Program-made: the position numbers and the translations under genes
Shown here: one piece after another, positions 1 through 9,479 of the stretch
How the letters are laid out: the number at the start of each line of letters is the position of its first letter
How positions within the stretch are numbered: the first letter of the stretch is position 1
Notes under the pieces: model-generated
What the model saw: the letters and a program-made list of their open reading frames with translations, nothing else
Database searches by the model: none
Told to the model about the DNA's origin: nothing
Source: Salipiger sp. H15
Lineage (GTDB): Bacteria; Pseudomonadota; Alphaproteobacteria; Rhodobacterales; Rhodobacteraceae
DNA: 64,000 bases
Assembly: GCF_040409955.1 (NCBI RefSeq)
Contig: NZ_CP123384.1
Coordinates: 744,001-808,000 of the forward strand
Direction: 5' to 3'

Positions 1-8
1 GCGCTGAG

Positions 9-908
9 CTACCGGCTGGTCTCGCGCAGCACCGCCTGAACGAAGCCCGCCGCGCGGCGAAGCGTGGCGCGCGCCTCGGGGATCCAGCCGTCGAAGACCG
101 GCCAGGCATGCGGCGCCGACGGATGGGTCTCGACCTCGACGCGCGCCCCCTGCGCGCGCAGCCGCGCCGCCATGCGCGCCCCGTCATCGGCGAGGATCTC
201 GGTCTCGGACCAGCACAGGCGCACCGGCGGGCAGCCCGGGAACTCGGCGTAGAGCGGCGAGAGCCGCGGGTCGGTGCGCGCCGTCTCGCCCGCCACGATC
301 GCCACCAGTTCCTCGATCCGCCCGACCGGCAGGAAGGGATCGGCGCGGGCGTTGCGCCGCAGGCTCTCGCCGGTCATCGCAAGGTCGGTCCACGGCGAGA
401 AGACCACGGCCCCCGCCGGCGCCTGGCCGCGCGCGCAGAGCCCGGAGAGCAGCGACAGCGCAAGCCCGCCCCCCGCCGAATCGCCGGCGAGGACCACCTG
501 CGCGGGCGCGTATCCCAGCCCGCGCAGCCGCTCCCAGGCGGCAGCCGCGGCGTCGAGCGCCGCCGGGAAGGGCGCCTCCTGCGCCAGCGGGTACTCGGGC
601 GCGCAGACCTCGACCCCGGAAAGGCAGGACAGCCGGCCCATCACCCCCTGATGGCTGCGCGGGCTGCCCGAGACGTAGCCGCCACCGTGCAGGTAGAGGA
701 TCACCCGCCGCGGCAGGCAGGGCCCGGCGCTGATCCAGTGCAACCCGCCCGGGCGCCGCAGGTGCAGAAGGAAGGGTGGCTGGCGCAGCAGCAGCGGCGC
801 GTGGCGCGCGAGGTCGCGCGCCGCCGCCTCCGGTCCCCGCGTGCGGGCAATGCGCGGCCTGGCGACAAGCCGCAATCCGAGGTTGAGCGCCGCGAGCTGC
901 CAGCTCAT
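9..908 (-). CDS. alpha/beta hydrolase, hormone-sensitive-lipase (fold-3) type
   Basis: This is a 299-residue cytoplasmic esterase of the alpha/beta hydrolase fold-3 group. The HGGG oxyanion-hole motif lies at residues 74-77 and the nucleophile motif GDSAGG at 142-147, with Ser144 as nucleophile. A C-terminal HPSAPHAWPVF segment carries the likely catalytic His. The family hydrolyses short-chain esters; the natural substrate cannot be read from the sequence. The start lies 28 bases after the gshB stop on the same strand, so it is probably the last gene of the rsmI-yraN-gshB group. No signal peptide is seen and the length is normal for the family. Confidence 0.85.
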   Translation of the reverse strand: MSWQLAALNLGLRLVARPRIARTRGPEAAARDLARHAPLLLRQPPFLLHLRRPGGLHWISAGPCLPRRVILYLHGGGYVSGSPRSHQGVMGRLSCLSGVEVCAPEYPLAQEAPFPAALDAAAAAWERLRGLGYAPAQVVLAGDSAGGGLALSLLSGLCARGQAPAGAVVFSPWTDLAMTGESLRRNARADPFLPVGRIEELVAIVAGETARTDPRLSPLYAEFPGCPPVRLCWSETEILADDGARMAARLRAQGARVEVETHPSAPHAWPVFDGWIPEARATLRRAAGFVQAVLRETSR

Positions 909-936
909 CCCGCGCCGCCCCCGCCCCGGGCCGGCC

Positions 937-1872
937 TCAGGCCAGCTTGGCCTCGATCGCCTGCCAGATCTTCTCGGCGACGTTGATGCCGTCGAAGCGC
1001 TCCAGCTCCTGGATGCCGGTCGGCGAGGTCACGTTGATCTCGGTGAGCCAGTCGCCGATCACGTCGATGCCGACGAAGACCTGGCCCTTCTCCTTCAGCA
1101 CCGGGCCGATGGTGGCGCAGATCTCGCGGTCGCGCTCGGTCAGCGCGACCTTCTCCGGCCGGCCGCCCACGTGCATGTTCGAGCGCACCTCGCCCGCCGC
1201 CGGCACGCGGTTGATCGCGCCCACCGGCTCGCCGTCGACGAGGATCACCCGCTTGTCGCCCTTGCTCACCGCCGGCAGGTACTTCTGCACGATCAGCGGC
1301 TCGCGCGAGAAGCCGGTGAAGAGCTCGTGCAGCGAGCTGAGGTTGCGGTCGTTCTGGTCGAGCCGGAACACGCCGGCGCCGCCATTGCCGTAGAGCGGCT
1401 TGAGGATGACGTCGCCATGCCTGGCCTTGAACGCCCGGATCGTCTCGAGGTCGCGCGCGATGGTGGTGGGCGGCGTCAGCTCGGGAAAGTTGAGGACGAG
1501 CAGTTTCTCGGGGGAATTGCGCACCCAGAACGGGTTGTTCACCACCAGCGTGCCCGGTGCGACCCGGTCGAGCAGATGGGTCGTGGTGATGTAATGCATG
1601 TCGAAGGGCGGATCCTGCCGCAGCCAGACCACGTCGATGTCGGCGAGGTCGACCACCTCGCGCGGGCCCAGCACCGCCGGCTGCTCCGCCACGCGCTGCA
1701 CCGTCATCCAATGGCCGCGCGCGGTGATCCGGCCCTCCTCGTAGGCGAGATCATCGGGCCCGTAGTAGAACAGCTGATGCCCCCGGGCCTGCGCTTCCTC
1801 GGCGAGCCGGAAGCTGCTGTCGGCATTGATGTTCACGGACCCGATCGGGTCCATCTGAAAGGCGATCTTCAT
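937..1872 (-). CDS. gshB: glutathione synthase
   Basis: A 311-residue ATP-grasp ligase that joins gamma-glutamylcysteine and glycine in the cytoplasm, the second step of glutathione synthesis. The N-terminal MDPI segment and the WLRQDPPFDM motif (about residues 84-93) are typical of prokaryotic GshB. The ATP-grasp domain fills the second half, with a glycine-rich loop around LKPLYGNGGAGVF and metal-ligand residues near GIDVIGDW and EINVTSPTG. Length matches the family. It lies 81 bases downstream of yraN in the same direction. Confidence 0.97.
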   Translation of the reverse strand: MKIAFQMDPIGSVNINADSSFRLAEEAQARGHQLFYYGPDDLAYEEGRITARGHWMTVQRVAEQPAVLGPREVVDLADIDVVWLRQDPPFDMHYITTTHLLDRVAPGTLVVNNPFWVRNSPEKLLVLNFPELTPPTTIARDLETIRAFKARHGDVILKPLYGNGGAGVFRLDQNDRNLSSLHELFTGFSREPLIVQKYLPAVSKGDKRVILVDGEPVGAINRVPAAGEVRSNMHVGGRPEKVALTERDREICATIGPVLKEKGQVFVGIDVIGDWLTEINVTSPTGIQELERFDGINVAEKIWQAIEAKLA

Positions 1873-1953
1873 GTCGGTCTCCGCGCATGGCTTTCGCCAT
1901 ACATGGCCCAGCCGGGCGCAAGGCGCAATGGCAGGACCCGACGCGAAGGAAAC

Positions 1954-2412
1954 CTATGGACCGAAGGCGTTCTCGATCACCCGGGTCATCCCGCGGCGGT
2001 CCATCAGCGCCACGTCGAACCGCATCTCGCTGAGCGAACCGAGCGGCTGCGTGCCGACAAATTCCTCGGCGCTCTTCTGCAGCCGCCGGATCTGCCGCCA
2101 GTGCAGGTGTTCCAGCGCCTGGTCAAAGCTCCAGCTTGCCTTCACCTCGACGAAGACGAAGCCCGCGCCATCCCCGAAGATCAGGTCGATCTCGCCGCTG
2201 CGGCCGCGCCAGCGCCGGCGCAGGAGCGGGTAGCCGCGCCGCTCGTAGTCGGTCGCGATGCGCGACTCCGCGGCAAGCCCGGCATGATAGCTGACCTCGC
2301 CACGCGACTGCCTGCGCTGCTGCTCCGCCCCGACGCGGCGCGGAGGCACGGACGGCACCACGGGTCTCGCGGAGGAGAAATCGAATTCCATCTGCGACGG
2401 CAGCACCGACAT
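1954..2412 (-). CDS. yraN: YraN family (UPF0102) endonuclease-like protein
   Basis: A 152-residue protein with the UPF0102 core: a GEIDLIF motif followed by FVFVEVKAS, the D...ExK arrangement of a restriction-endonuclease fold. The biological role of the family is unsettled, although it is very often found beside rsmI, as here. An upstream ATG at 2451 is open, but the ATG at 2412 is preceded by GGAGG at a 6-base spacing, which decides the start. Residues 1-40 form an N-terminal extension rich in Arg and Pro that is not part of the core domain. Confidence 0.85.
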   Translation of the reverse strand: MSVLPSQMEFDFSSARPVVPSVPPRRVGAEQQRRQSRGEVSYHAGLAAESRIATDYERRGYPLLRRRWRGRSGEIDLIFGDGAGFVFVEVKASWSFDQALEHLHWRQIRRLQKSAEEFVGTQPLGSLSEMRFDVALMDRRGMTRVIENAFGP

Positions 2413-2457
2413 GACAGTCCTCCTTTCCACGACCGCAGCATCTGGACACAAGCCGCT

Positions 2458-3324
2458 TCAGCCGCGCTCCTTCGCGAGCTTCAGGGCAAGCTGGTAGACC
2501 GGGCGCCGGGCGATGCCATTGGCCTGCGCCACGTAATCGGCGGCATCCCTCACCGACATCCCCTCCAGCGCCGCCAGCAATTCTTCTTCTAAGTCAGATT
2601 CGCTAATTTTCTCCGAATCCCCCTTGCCGACCAGCACCACGATCTCGCCCTTCGGCGGCGTCTCGGCATAGACCGCGGCAAGCTCGTCGAGCGTGCCCTC
2701 GCGCACCTCCTCGAACTTCTTGGTCAGCTCGCGGCAGACCGCCGCCCGGCGCTCGCCGCCGAGCGCCGCCGCGGCATCCGCGAGCATGGCGCCGAGGCGC
2801 TTGGGCGACTCGTAGAAGGCCAGCGTCGCGGCCTCCTGCCGGAGCGCCTCGAGCGCGGTACGGCGGGCGCCCTTGGCATTGGGCAGGAAGCCGGCGAAGA
2901 GAAAGCGGTCGGTCGGCAGCCCGGCGAGGGTGAGCGCGGTGATCACCGCCGAGACGCCGGGCGCCGCGGTCACCGCGTGGCCCTCGGCCCGCGCCGCACG
3001 GGCGAGGTCGAAGCCCGGGTCGGAGATCATCGGCGTGCCCGCCTCCGAGGCATAGGCGACCGATTTGCCCTCTGCCATCAGCCCCATCAGCCGCGGCCGC
3101 ATCTTCGCGCCGTTGTGGTCATGGTAGGCCAGGCAGGGCCGGTCGCCGAGCGGGATCCCGAGGATCTCCATCAGCCGCTTGAGGCTGCGCGTGTCCTCCG
3201 CCGCCAGCACGTCGGCGGCGCGCAGCACGTCGATGGCGCGCAACGTGATGTCGCGCGCGTTTCCGATGGGCGTGGAGACGAGGTAGAGCCCCGGCACCAA
3301 ACCGCTTCTTTCGGGATTCATCAC
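2458..3324 (-). CDS. rsmI: 16S rRNA (cytidine(1402)-2'-O)-methyltransferase
   Basis: A 288-residue SAM-dependent tetrapyrrole-methylase-fold enzyme that 2'-O-methylates C1402 in the decoding centre of 16S rRNA. The GLYLVSTPIGN start, the VLAAEDTR segment and the SEAGTPMISDPG motif are diagnostic. A C-terminal helical segment ends at the stop. It is followed by yraN about 45 bases on, and starts back to back with the lipoprotein gene on the other strand, so the 87-base gap carries both promoters. Confidence 0.97.
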   Translation of the reverse strand: MMNPERSGLVPGLYLVSTPIGNARDITLRAIDVLRAADVLAAEDTRSLKRLMEILGIPLGDRPCLAYHDHNGAKMRPRLMGLMAEGKSVAYASEAGTPMISDPGFDLARAARAEGHAVTAAPGVSAVITALTLAGLPTDRFLFAGFLPNAKGARRTALEALRQEAATLAFYESPKRLGAMLADAAAALGGERRAAVCRELTKKFEEVREGTLDELAAVYAETPPKGEIVVLVGKGDSEKISESDLEEELLAALEGMSVRDAADYVAQANGIARRPVYQLALKLAKERG

Positions 3325-3352
3325 TGGACCCGATCCCCCGCTGCACTATGAT
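3325..3352 (+). promoter_or_regulatory. sigma-70-type promoter for the lipoprotein-glnD unit
   Basis: TGGACC at 3325-3330 and TATGAT at 3347-3352 are separated by 16 bases. The -10 element is one base from TATAAT and stands out in a GC-rich gap. The predicted start near 3359 would leave a leader of about 50 bases before the ATG at 3412. This is inferred from the motif only. Confidence 0.45.
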
Positions 3353-3411
3353 TGCTCCCAAATGCTCATGCGGAAGAACCGCTTGGGCGTCAACGAGGGA
3401 GCCAGCCACCA

Positions 3412-4602
3412 ATGTTCGCCCTTTTCGCCCGCGCCCGCAAGGCGCTGCGCCCGATCTCGGTACTTGCCACCGCCGCCCTGCTCACCGCCTGCGACGTCTC
3501 GACCATGACCGATCTCGGCTCCGCGGGCAGCGGCGGACCGACGATCGACCCCGGCCAGACGGTGCGCGTCGCGCTGCTGGTGCCGCAATCCGACCCGGGC
3601 GCCGCCGCCGTGGCGCGCGACCTCGAGAACGCCGCCCGCCTCGCCATCGCCGACCTCGGCAACGCGCAGATCGACCTTGCCGTCTACGACACCGGCGGCC
3701 AGCCCGCCCAGGCCGCGAGCCAGGCGCAGCGCGCCGTCGACGAGGGCGCGCGGATCATCCTCGGCCCGCTGCGCGGCGAGGAGGCGGTCGAGGCCTCGAA
3801 GGTCGTGGCCGACGAGGGCGTCAACGTGCTGGCCTTCTCCAACAACCCCAGCATCGCGGGCGGCAACCTCTTCATCCTCGGCCCGACCTTCTCGAACACC
3901 GCCGACCGGCTCATGGCCTTCGGCGCGCGCCGCGGCGTGAACTCGGTCGCCGTGCTCTTCTCGCAGGACGTGCCGGGCGAGTTCGGCCGCACCGCGATCA
4001 CCCAGGCCGCGGCCCGTAACGGCGTGTCGGTGGTCGCCGAGCAGCCCTACGAGCTCAGCGTCGAGGGCGTGACCCGCACCGCGCAGGCGATGAGCGGCAT
4101 CGTCGGCTCGAGCGGCGCGCAATCCGTGTTCATCACCTCGGATGCCACCAACGCCGCCATGCCGCTGCTGCTGCAGCTGATGCCCGAGAGCGGCGTGAAC
4201 CCGGCGGTGACCCAGTACATCGGCCTGACGCGCTGGGACGTGGCGCCGCAGCTCTTCTCCTATCCCGGGGCGCAGGGCGCGTGGTTCACCATGCCCGACC
4301 AGGCCATGCAGCGGAACTTCAACGCCCGCTACCGCGGGGCCTACGGTGCCGAGCCGCACCCGCTCGCCGGTCTCGCCTTCGACGGCGTCGCCGCGATCGG
4401 CGCGCTGGTGGCGCAGGGCCGCAACGATGCCCTGACCGGCCGCGCGCTGACGCAAGCCGCTGGTTTCCAAGGCACCGGCGGTGTATTCAGGCTGAAGTCG
4501 GACGGCACCAACGAGCGTGGTCTCGCCGTCGCCACCATCCAGAACAGCCAGGTGACGATTCTTGACCCTGCCCCATCCAGTTTCTCCGGCGCCGGTTACT
4601 GA
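3412..4602 (+). CDS. LpoA-like penicillin-binding protein activator lipoprotein
   Basis: A 396-residue exported lipoprotein with a type I periplasmic-binding-protein fold (Peripla_BP_6). A basic N-terminus and hydrophobic stretch end in the lipobox LLTAC, with Cys27 as lipidation site. The body has the two-lobe pattern of branched-chain amino-acid binding proteins, for example VRVALLVPQSDPGA near residue 60. In alphaproteobacteria this family is annotated as a penicillin-binding protein activator by similarity to LpoA; a solute-binding role is the alternative. The ATG at 3412 is chosen over an upstream TTG at 3352 because it gives a proper signal peptide. Its 3' end overlaps the glnD start by 41 bases. 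Confidence 0.8.
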   Translation: MFALFARARKALRPISVLATAALLTACDVSTMTDLGSAGSGGPTIDPGQTVRVALLVPQSDPGAAAVARDLENAARLAIADLGNAQIDLAVYDTGGQPAQAASQAQRAVDEGARIILGPLRGEEAVEASKVVADEGVNVLAFSNNPSIAGGNLFILGPTFSNTADRLMAFGARRGVNSVAVLFSQDVPGEFGRTAITQAAARNGVSVVAEQPYELSVEGVTRTAQAMSGIVGSSGAQSVFITSDATNAAMPLLLQLMPESGVNPAVTQYIGLTRWDVAPQLFSYPGAQGAWFTMPDQAMQRNFNARYRGAYGAEPHPLAGLAFDGVAAIGALVAQGRNDALTGRALTQAAGFQGTGGVFRLKSDGTNERGLAVATIQNSQVTILDPAPSSFSGAGY

Positions 4603-7360
4603 CACGTCCGATCTCCTGCCGGACGACCTGATCGCCCCGGCAACCGAGATCTTCGACCTCGCGGGCCTGCGCGCCCGCGTCTTCGCCGCCCTTCCCGAGG
4701 AGGGCGGCGAAAGCGCCGTCCGCGCCACCGTGGTGAAGATCCTCGCCGAGGCCGGCAAGCAGGGGCGCGAGACCATCGCCCGGGCCTTCGCCGGGCAGCC
4801 GCACAACGCCTTTCCGGTCACCCATGCCTACACCTGGGTCACCGACGGGCTGGTGCGCATCTGCTTCGACGTCGCCACGCGCTTCCTGCACCCCAACCCC
4901 AACCCGACCAAGGGCGAACGGCTCTCGGTGCTGGCTGTGGGCGGCTACGGGCGCGGCGAGATGGCGCCCTTCTCCGACGTCGACCTGCTCTTCCTGACCC
5001 CGCACAAGATCACCGCCTGGGCCGAGAGCGTCATCGAGTCGATGCTCTACATGCTCTGGGATCTGAAGCTGAAGGTCGGGCATTCCTCGCGCACGGTGAA
5101 GGACTGCCTGCGGCTCGGCGCCGAGGATTTCACCATCCGCACGGCGATGCTCGAGCACCGTTTCCTCACCGGCCACAAGCCGCTGGCGGACGAGCTCGAG
5201 GACCGGCTCTGGAGCGATCTCTTCAAGGGCACCGAGCGCGCCTTCGTCGCCGCCAAGCTCGAGGAGCGCTCCGAGCGGCACCGCAAGCACGGTCTGCGCT
5301 ACGTGGTCGAGCCCAACGTCAAGGAGGGCAAGGGCGGGCTGCGCGACCTGCAGTCGCTCTACTGGATCACCAAGTACATCCACCACACCGACGACACCGA
5401 GGACCTGGTGCGGCTCGGCGTTTTCCGCCCCGAGGAATACCGCACCTTCTACCGCGCCGAGGAGTTCCTCTGGGCGACGCGCTGCCACCTGCACCTCGCC
5501 GCGGGCCGCGCGGTCGAGCAGCTGACCTTCGACATGCAGGTCGAGGTGGCAAGCCGCATGGGCTACACCGACCGCGGCGGCCGCCGCGCGGTGGAATGGT
5601 TCATGCAGGACTATTTCCGCCATGCGACCGCGGTGGGCGATTTGACCCGCATCTTCCTCACCTCTCTGGAATCCGAGCAGCAGAAGGACGCGCCGCTCTT
5701 GCTGCGCATGTTCAAGCGCGGACCCAACGTGAAGGACGGCTACGAGGTGGTGCACAACCGCCTTGCCATCGTCGACCCGATCGCCTTCCTGTCGGACAAG
5801 ATCAACCTGCTGCGCTTCTTCGAGGAGGGGCTGCGCACCGGTCTGCTGCTGCACCCCGACGCGATGCGGCTGGTGAAGGCCAACCTGCACCTCATCGACG
5901 AGGACATGCGGCAGGACCGCGAGGCGCAACGCATCTTCATGGACCTGCTGCTCAAGCACGGCAATCCCGAGCGCTCGCTGCGGCGGATGAACGAGCTCGG
6001 CGTGCTCGCCGCCTTCATCCCCGAGTTCGAGCCGATCGTGGCGATGATGCAGTTCAACATGTACCACAGCTACACGGTGGACGAGCACACCATCCAGTGC
6101 ATCGGCAACCTGTCGCAGATCGAGCATGGCGACCTCGTCGAGGACCTGCCCGTCGCCTCGTCGATTCTGCGCGAGGGGGTCAACCGCAAGGTGCTCTACA
6201 CCGCGCTCCTGCTGCACGACATCGGCAAGGGCCGTGACGAGGACCACGCCGTGCTCGGCGCGCAGATCGCCCGCAAGGTGGCGCCGCGTCTCGGCCTCAG
6301 CAAGCAGGAGAGCGCCACGGTCGAATGGCTGGTGCGCTACCACCTGCTGATGTCCGACATGGCGCAGAAGCGCGACATCGCCGACCCGCGCACCGTGCGC
6401 GACTTCGCCAAGGCTGTGCAGACGCGCGAGCGGCTCGACCTGCTGACCGTGCTCACCGTCTGCGACATCCGCGGCGTCGGCCCGGACGTGTGGAACAACT
6501 GGAAGGCCGCGCTCCTGCGCGCGCTCTACCGCCAGACCCGCCGCGGGCTCGAGGACGGGATGGAGGCGCTCAACCGTGAGAACCGCGGCAACGAGGCCAA
6601 GAAGGCCCTGCGCGAGGCGCTCTCGGACTGGGACGCGAAGGAGCTCCGCACCGAGACCGGGCGGCACTACGAATCCTACTGGCAGGGGCTGCATGTCACC
6701 GCGCACGAGGTCTTTGCCCGGCTGCTGCGCGACATCAAGGATGACGAGATCAAGATCGACATCCACCCCGACGAGGACCGCGACGCCACCCGCGCCTGCT
6801 TTGCCCTGCAGGACCACCCGGGCATCTTCGCCCGGCTCGCCGGCGCGCTGTCGCTGGTCGGGGCCAACGTGGTGGACGCGCGCACCTTCACCTCCAAGGA
6901 CGGCTATGCCACCGCCGCCTTCTGGATCCAGGACGCCGAGGGCTCGCCCTACGAGGAGGCCCGCCTGCCCCGCCTGCGCGACATGATCCGCAAGACGCTG
7001 ATGGGCGAGGTCCGCCCGCGCGAGGCGATCGAGCAGCGCGGCCCGCTGAAGAAGCGCGAGCAGGCGTTCAAGGTGCCCACCTCGATCAGCTTCGACAACG
7101 AGGGCTCGGACATCTACACGATCATCGAGGTCGACACCCGCGACCGGCCGGGCCTGCTCTACGACCTGACGCGGACCCTGTCCGAGAGCCACGTCTACAT
7201 CGTCTCGGCGGTGATCGCGACCTATGGCGAGCAGGTGGTCGACACCTTCTACGTCAAGGACATGTTCGGGCTGAAGTACTTCACCCCCTCCAAGCAGAAG
7301 ATGCTCGAGCGCAAGCTGCGCGCCGCCATCGCGGCCGGAGCCCAGCGCGCCGGGGTGTGA
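4562..7360 (+). CDS. glnD: bifunctional [protein-PII] uridylyltransferase/uridylyl-removing enzyme
   Basis: A 932-residue nitrogen sensor that uridylylates PII when glutamine is low and removes UMP when glutamine is high. Domains in order: nucleotidyltransferase with GGYGRGEMAPFSDVDLLFL at residues 127-145 (the D-x-D metal pair), a PII-uridylyltransferase helical domain, an HD hydrolase domain with LLHDIGKGRDEDHA near residue 550, and two ACT domains near 740-800 and 850-920. The best start is a TTG at 4562 inside the preceding lipoprotein gene. No ATG or GTG lies between it and the conserved LLPDDLIAP segment, so translation is probably coupled to the upstream gene. Confidence 0.96.
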   Translation: MTLPHPVSPAPVTDTSDLLPDDLIAPATEIFDLAGLRARVFAALPEEGGESAVRATVVKILAEAGKQGRETIARAFAGQPHNAFPVTHAYTWVTDGLVRICFDVATRFLHPNPNPTKGERLSVLAVGGYGRGEMAPFSDVDLLFLTPHKITAWAESVIESMLYMLWDLKLKVGHSSRTVKDCLRLGAEDFTIRTAMLEHRFLTGHKPLADELEDRLWSDLFKGTERAFVAAKLEERSERHRKHGLRYVVEPNVKEGKGGLRDLQSLYWITKYIHHTDDTEDLVRLGVFRPEEYRTFYRAEEFLWATRCHLHLAAGRAVEQLTFDMQVEVASRMGYTDRGGRRAVEWFMQDYFRHATAVGDLTRIFLTSLESEQQKDAPLLLRMFKRGPNVKDGYEVVHNRLAIVDPIAFLSDKINLLRFFEEGLRTGLLLHPDAMRLVKANLHLIDEDMRQDREAQRIFMDLLLKHGNPERSLRRMNELGVLAAFIPEFEPIVAMMQFNMYHSYTVDEHTIQCIGNLSQIEHGDLVEDLPVASSILREGVNRKVLYTALLLHDIGKGRDEDHAVLGAQIARKVAPRLGLSKQESATVEWLVRYHLLMSDMAQKRDIADPRTVRDFAKAVQTRERLDLLTVLTVCDIRGVGPDVWNNWKAALLRALYRQTRRGLEDGMEALNRENRGNEAKKALREALSDWDAKELRTETGRHYESYWQGLHVTAHEVFARLLRDIKDDEIKIDIHPDEDRDATRACFALQDHPGIFARLAGALSLVGANVVDARTFTSKDGYATAAFWIQDAEGSPYEEARLPRLRDMIRKTLMGEVRPREAIEQRGPLKKREQAFKVPTSISFDNEGSDIYTIIEVDTRDRPGLLYDLTRTLSESHVYIVSAVIATYGEQVVDTFYVKDMFGLKYFTPSKQKMLERKLRAAIAAGAQRAGV

Positions 7361-7390
7361 GCCACCCGGCAGACGTAGTCCCAAAAGCAA

Positions 7391-7416
7391 AAGAGCGGAC
7401 CCGGGGGTCCGCTCTT
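7391..7416. terminator. bidirectional terminator between glnD and the cold-shock gene
   Basis: AAGAGCGGACC and GGTCCGCTCTT form an 11-bp perfect stem with a 4-base loop. Read on the minus strand it is followed by TTGCTTTTGG, so it ends the cold-shock transcript best. It also lies 30 bases past the glnD stop and can serve that strand. Confidence 0.8.
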
Positions 7417-7456
7417 CCGTATCCTGTGGCAGGGCAGGCGCCCCGCCCGCAATGGC

Positions 7457-7663
7457 TTATGCCAGCGCCAGGTTCACTGCCGACTCGCGGCCGTCACGGC
7501 CGGTTTCGATGTCGAAGGTCACCTTCTGGTTGTCGGCGAGGCCGGTGAGGCCCGAACGCTCGACTGCCGAGATGTGCACGAAGACGTCCTTCGAGCCACC
7601 CTCGGGTGCGATGAAGCCGAAGCCCTTGGTGGTGTTGAACCACTTGACGGTACCATTTGCCAT
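7457..7663 (-). CDS. cold-shock protein, CspA family
   Basis: A 68-residue single-domain OB-fold RNA chaperone. Both nucleic-acid motifs are present: RNP1 KGFGFI at residues 16-21 and RNP2 VFVHIS at 31-36. It opens with [10 protein letters not shown] as in most CspA proteins. An upstream in-frame ATG at 7720 is rejected because the family starts at 7663, where AAGGA precedes the ATG. It faces the DEAD-box helicase across a 440-base gap; both protein types remodel RNA and are often cold-induced. Confidence 0.95.
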   Translation of the reverse strand: MANGTVKWFNTTKGFGFIAPEGGSKDVFVHISAVERSGLTGLADNQKVTFDIETGRDGRESAVNLALA

Positions 7664-8103
7664 GGTCGAGTTCCTTAGAATAGATTGTCGCCCACGATAC
7701 GTGACGACCTGGCGGCTCAACGTCGAATGCTGAACCTAGGAAGAATCAGGAAACGAAATTCAGTAGCCCGGCGTAGATGCGCGTTGTGAGCCCGAATTAC
7801 AAGCTTTGATCACGCAAAAGGCCATTTCGTGCCGCCTGCATTGACTTTCTGCGGATTTGCGCCCATCTAGCCCCGGTGATCGCCGGTTCCTTACCAGCCC
7901 GGGGCCAACCGCCCCGTGCCTGCGATGCCAGATTTCCCGCCGTTGGCACCCTTCCATGGGTCCGGCCTCGCGAAGGAGTTCTTGCGATTACGGCTTCGGG
8001 CAATCCGGCCCGCTCGTCCAATCGCAGCCCGCTGCACATCTCCTCCCGCGCAAAGGCGCATATCCGGCGACGGCCCCTCCCGGCCCTCCCCGAAAGGATT
8101 TTC
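7664..8103. promoter_or_regulatory. 440-bp divergent control region of csp and helicase genes
   Basis: No gene is supported here. On the minus strand TTGTAA (7802-7797) and CATCTA (7779-7774) are 17 bases apart and could drive the csp gene with a leader of about 105 bases. On the plus strand TTGACT (7841-7846) and CATCTA (7864-7869) are also 17 bases apart and would give the helicase a leader of about 230 bases. GCCCCGG (from 7870) and CCGGGGC (ending near 7905) can pair at the predicted start of that leader. Long structured leaders are known for csp and cold-induced helicase mRNAs, but these elements are motif-based guesses. Confidence 0.3.
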
Positions 8104-9399
<1,296 letters not shown>

Positions 9400-9411
9400 C
9401 CCCAGACAGAG

Positions 9412-9442
9412 AAAGGCGCGGAGATGCTCCGCGCCTTTTTCC
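9412..9442 (+). terminator. rho-independent terminator after the helicase
   Basis: AAGGCGCGGAG and CTCCGCGCCTT form an 11-bp stem with a 3-base loop, followed by a T-rich run. It begins about 15 bases after the helicase stop codon. Confidence 0.9.
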
Positions 9443-9479
9443 TTTCATGCAAATGGCAGGGCACGCGTCCCCGCCGCGC

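Noticed and set aside
841..2592. A long plus-strand open frame of 583 codons overlying gshB, yraN and part of rsmI
   Set aside because: The sequence is His/Arg/Asp-rich and repeats no known domain. It mirrors the real minus-strand genes and arises because GC-rich DNA has few stop codons.
4487..7390. A 967-codon minus-strand open frame opposite glnD
   Set aside because: glnD is fully conserved on the plus strand. The antisense product is a His/Val/Glu-rich artefact with no domain.
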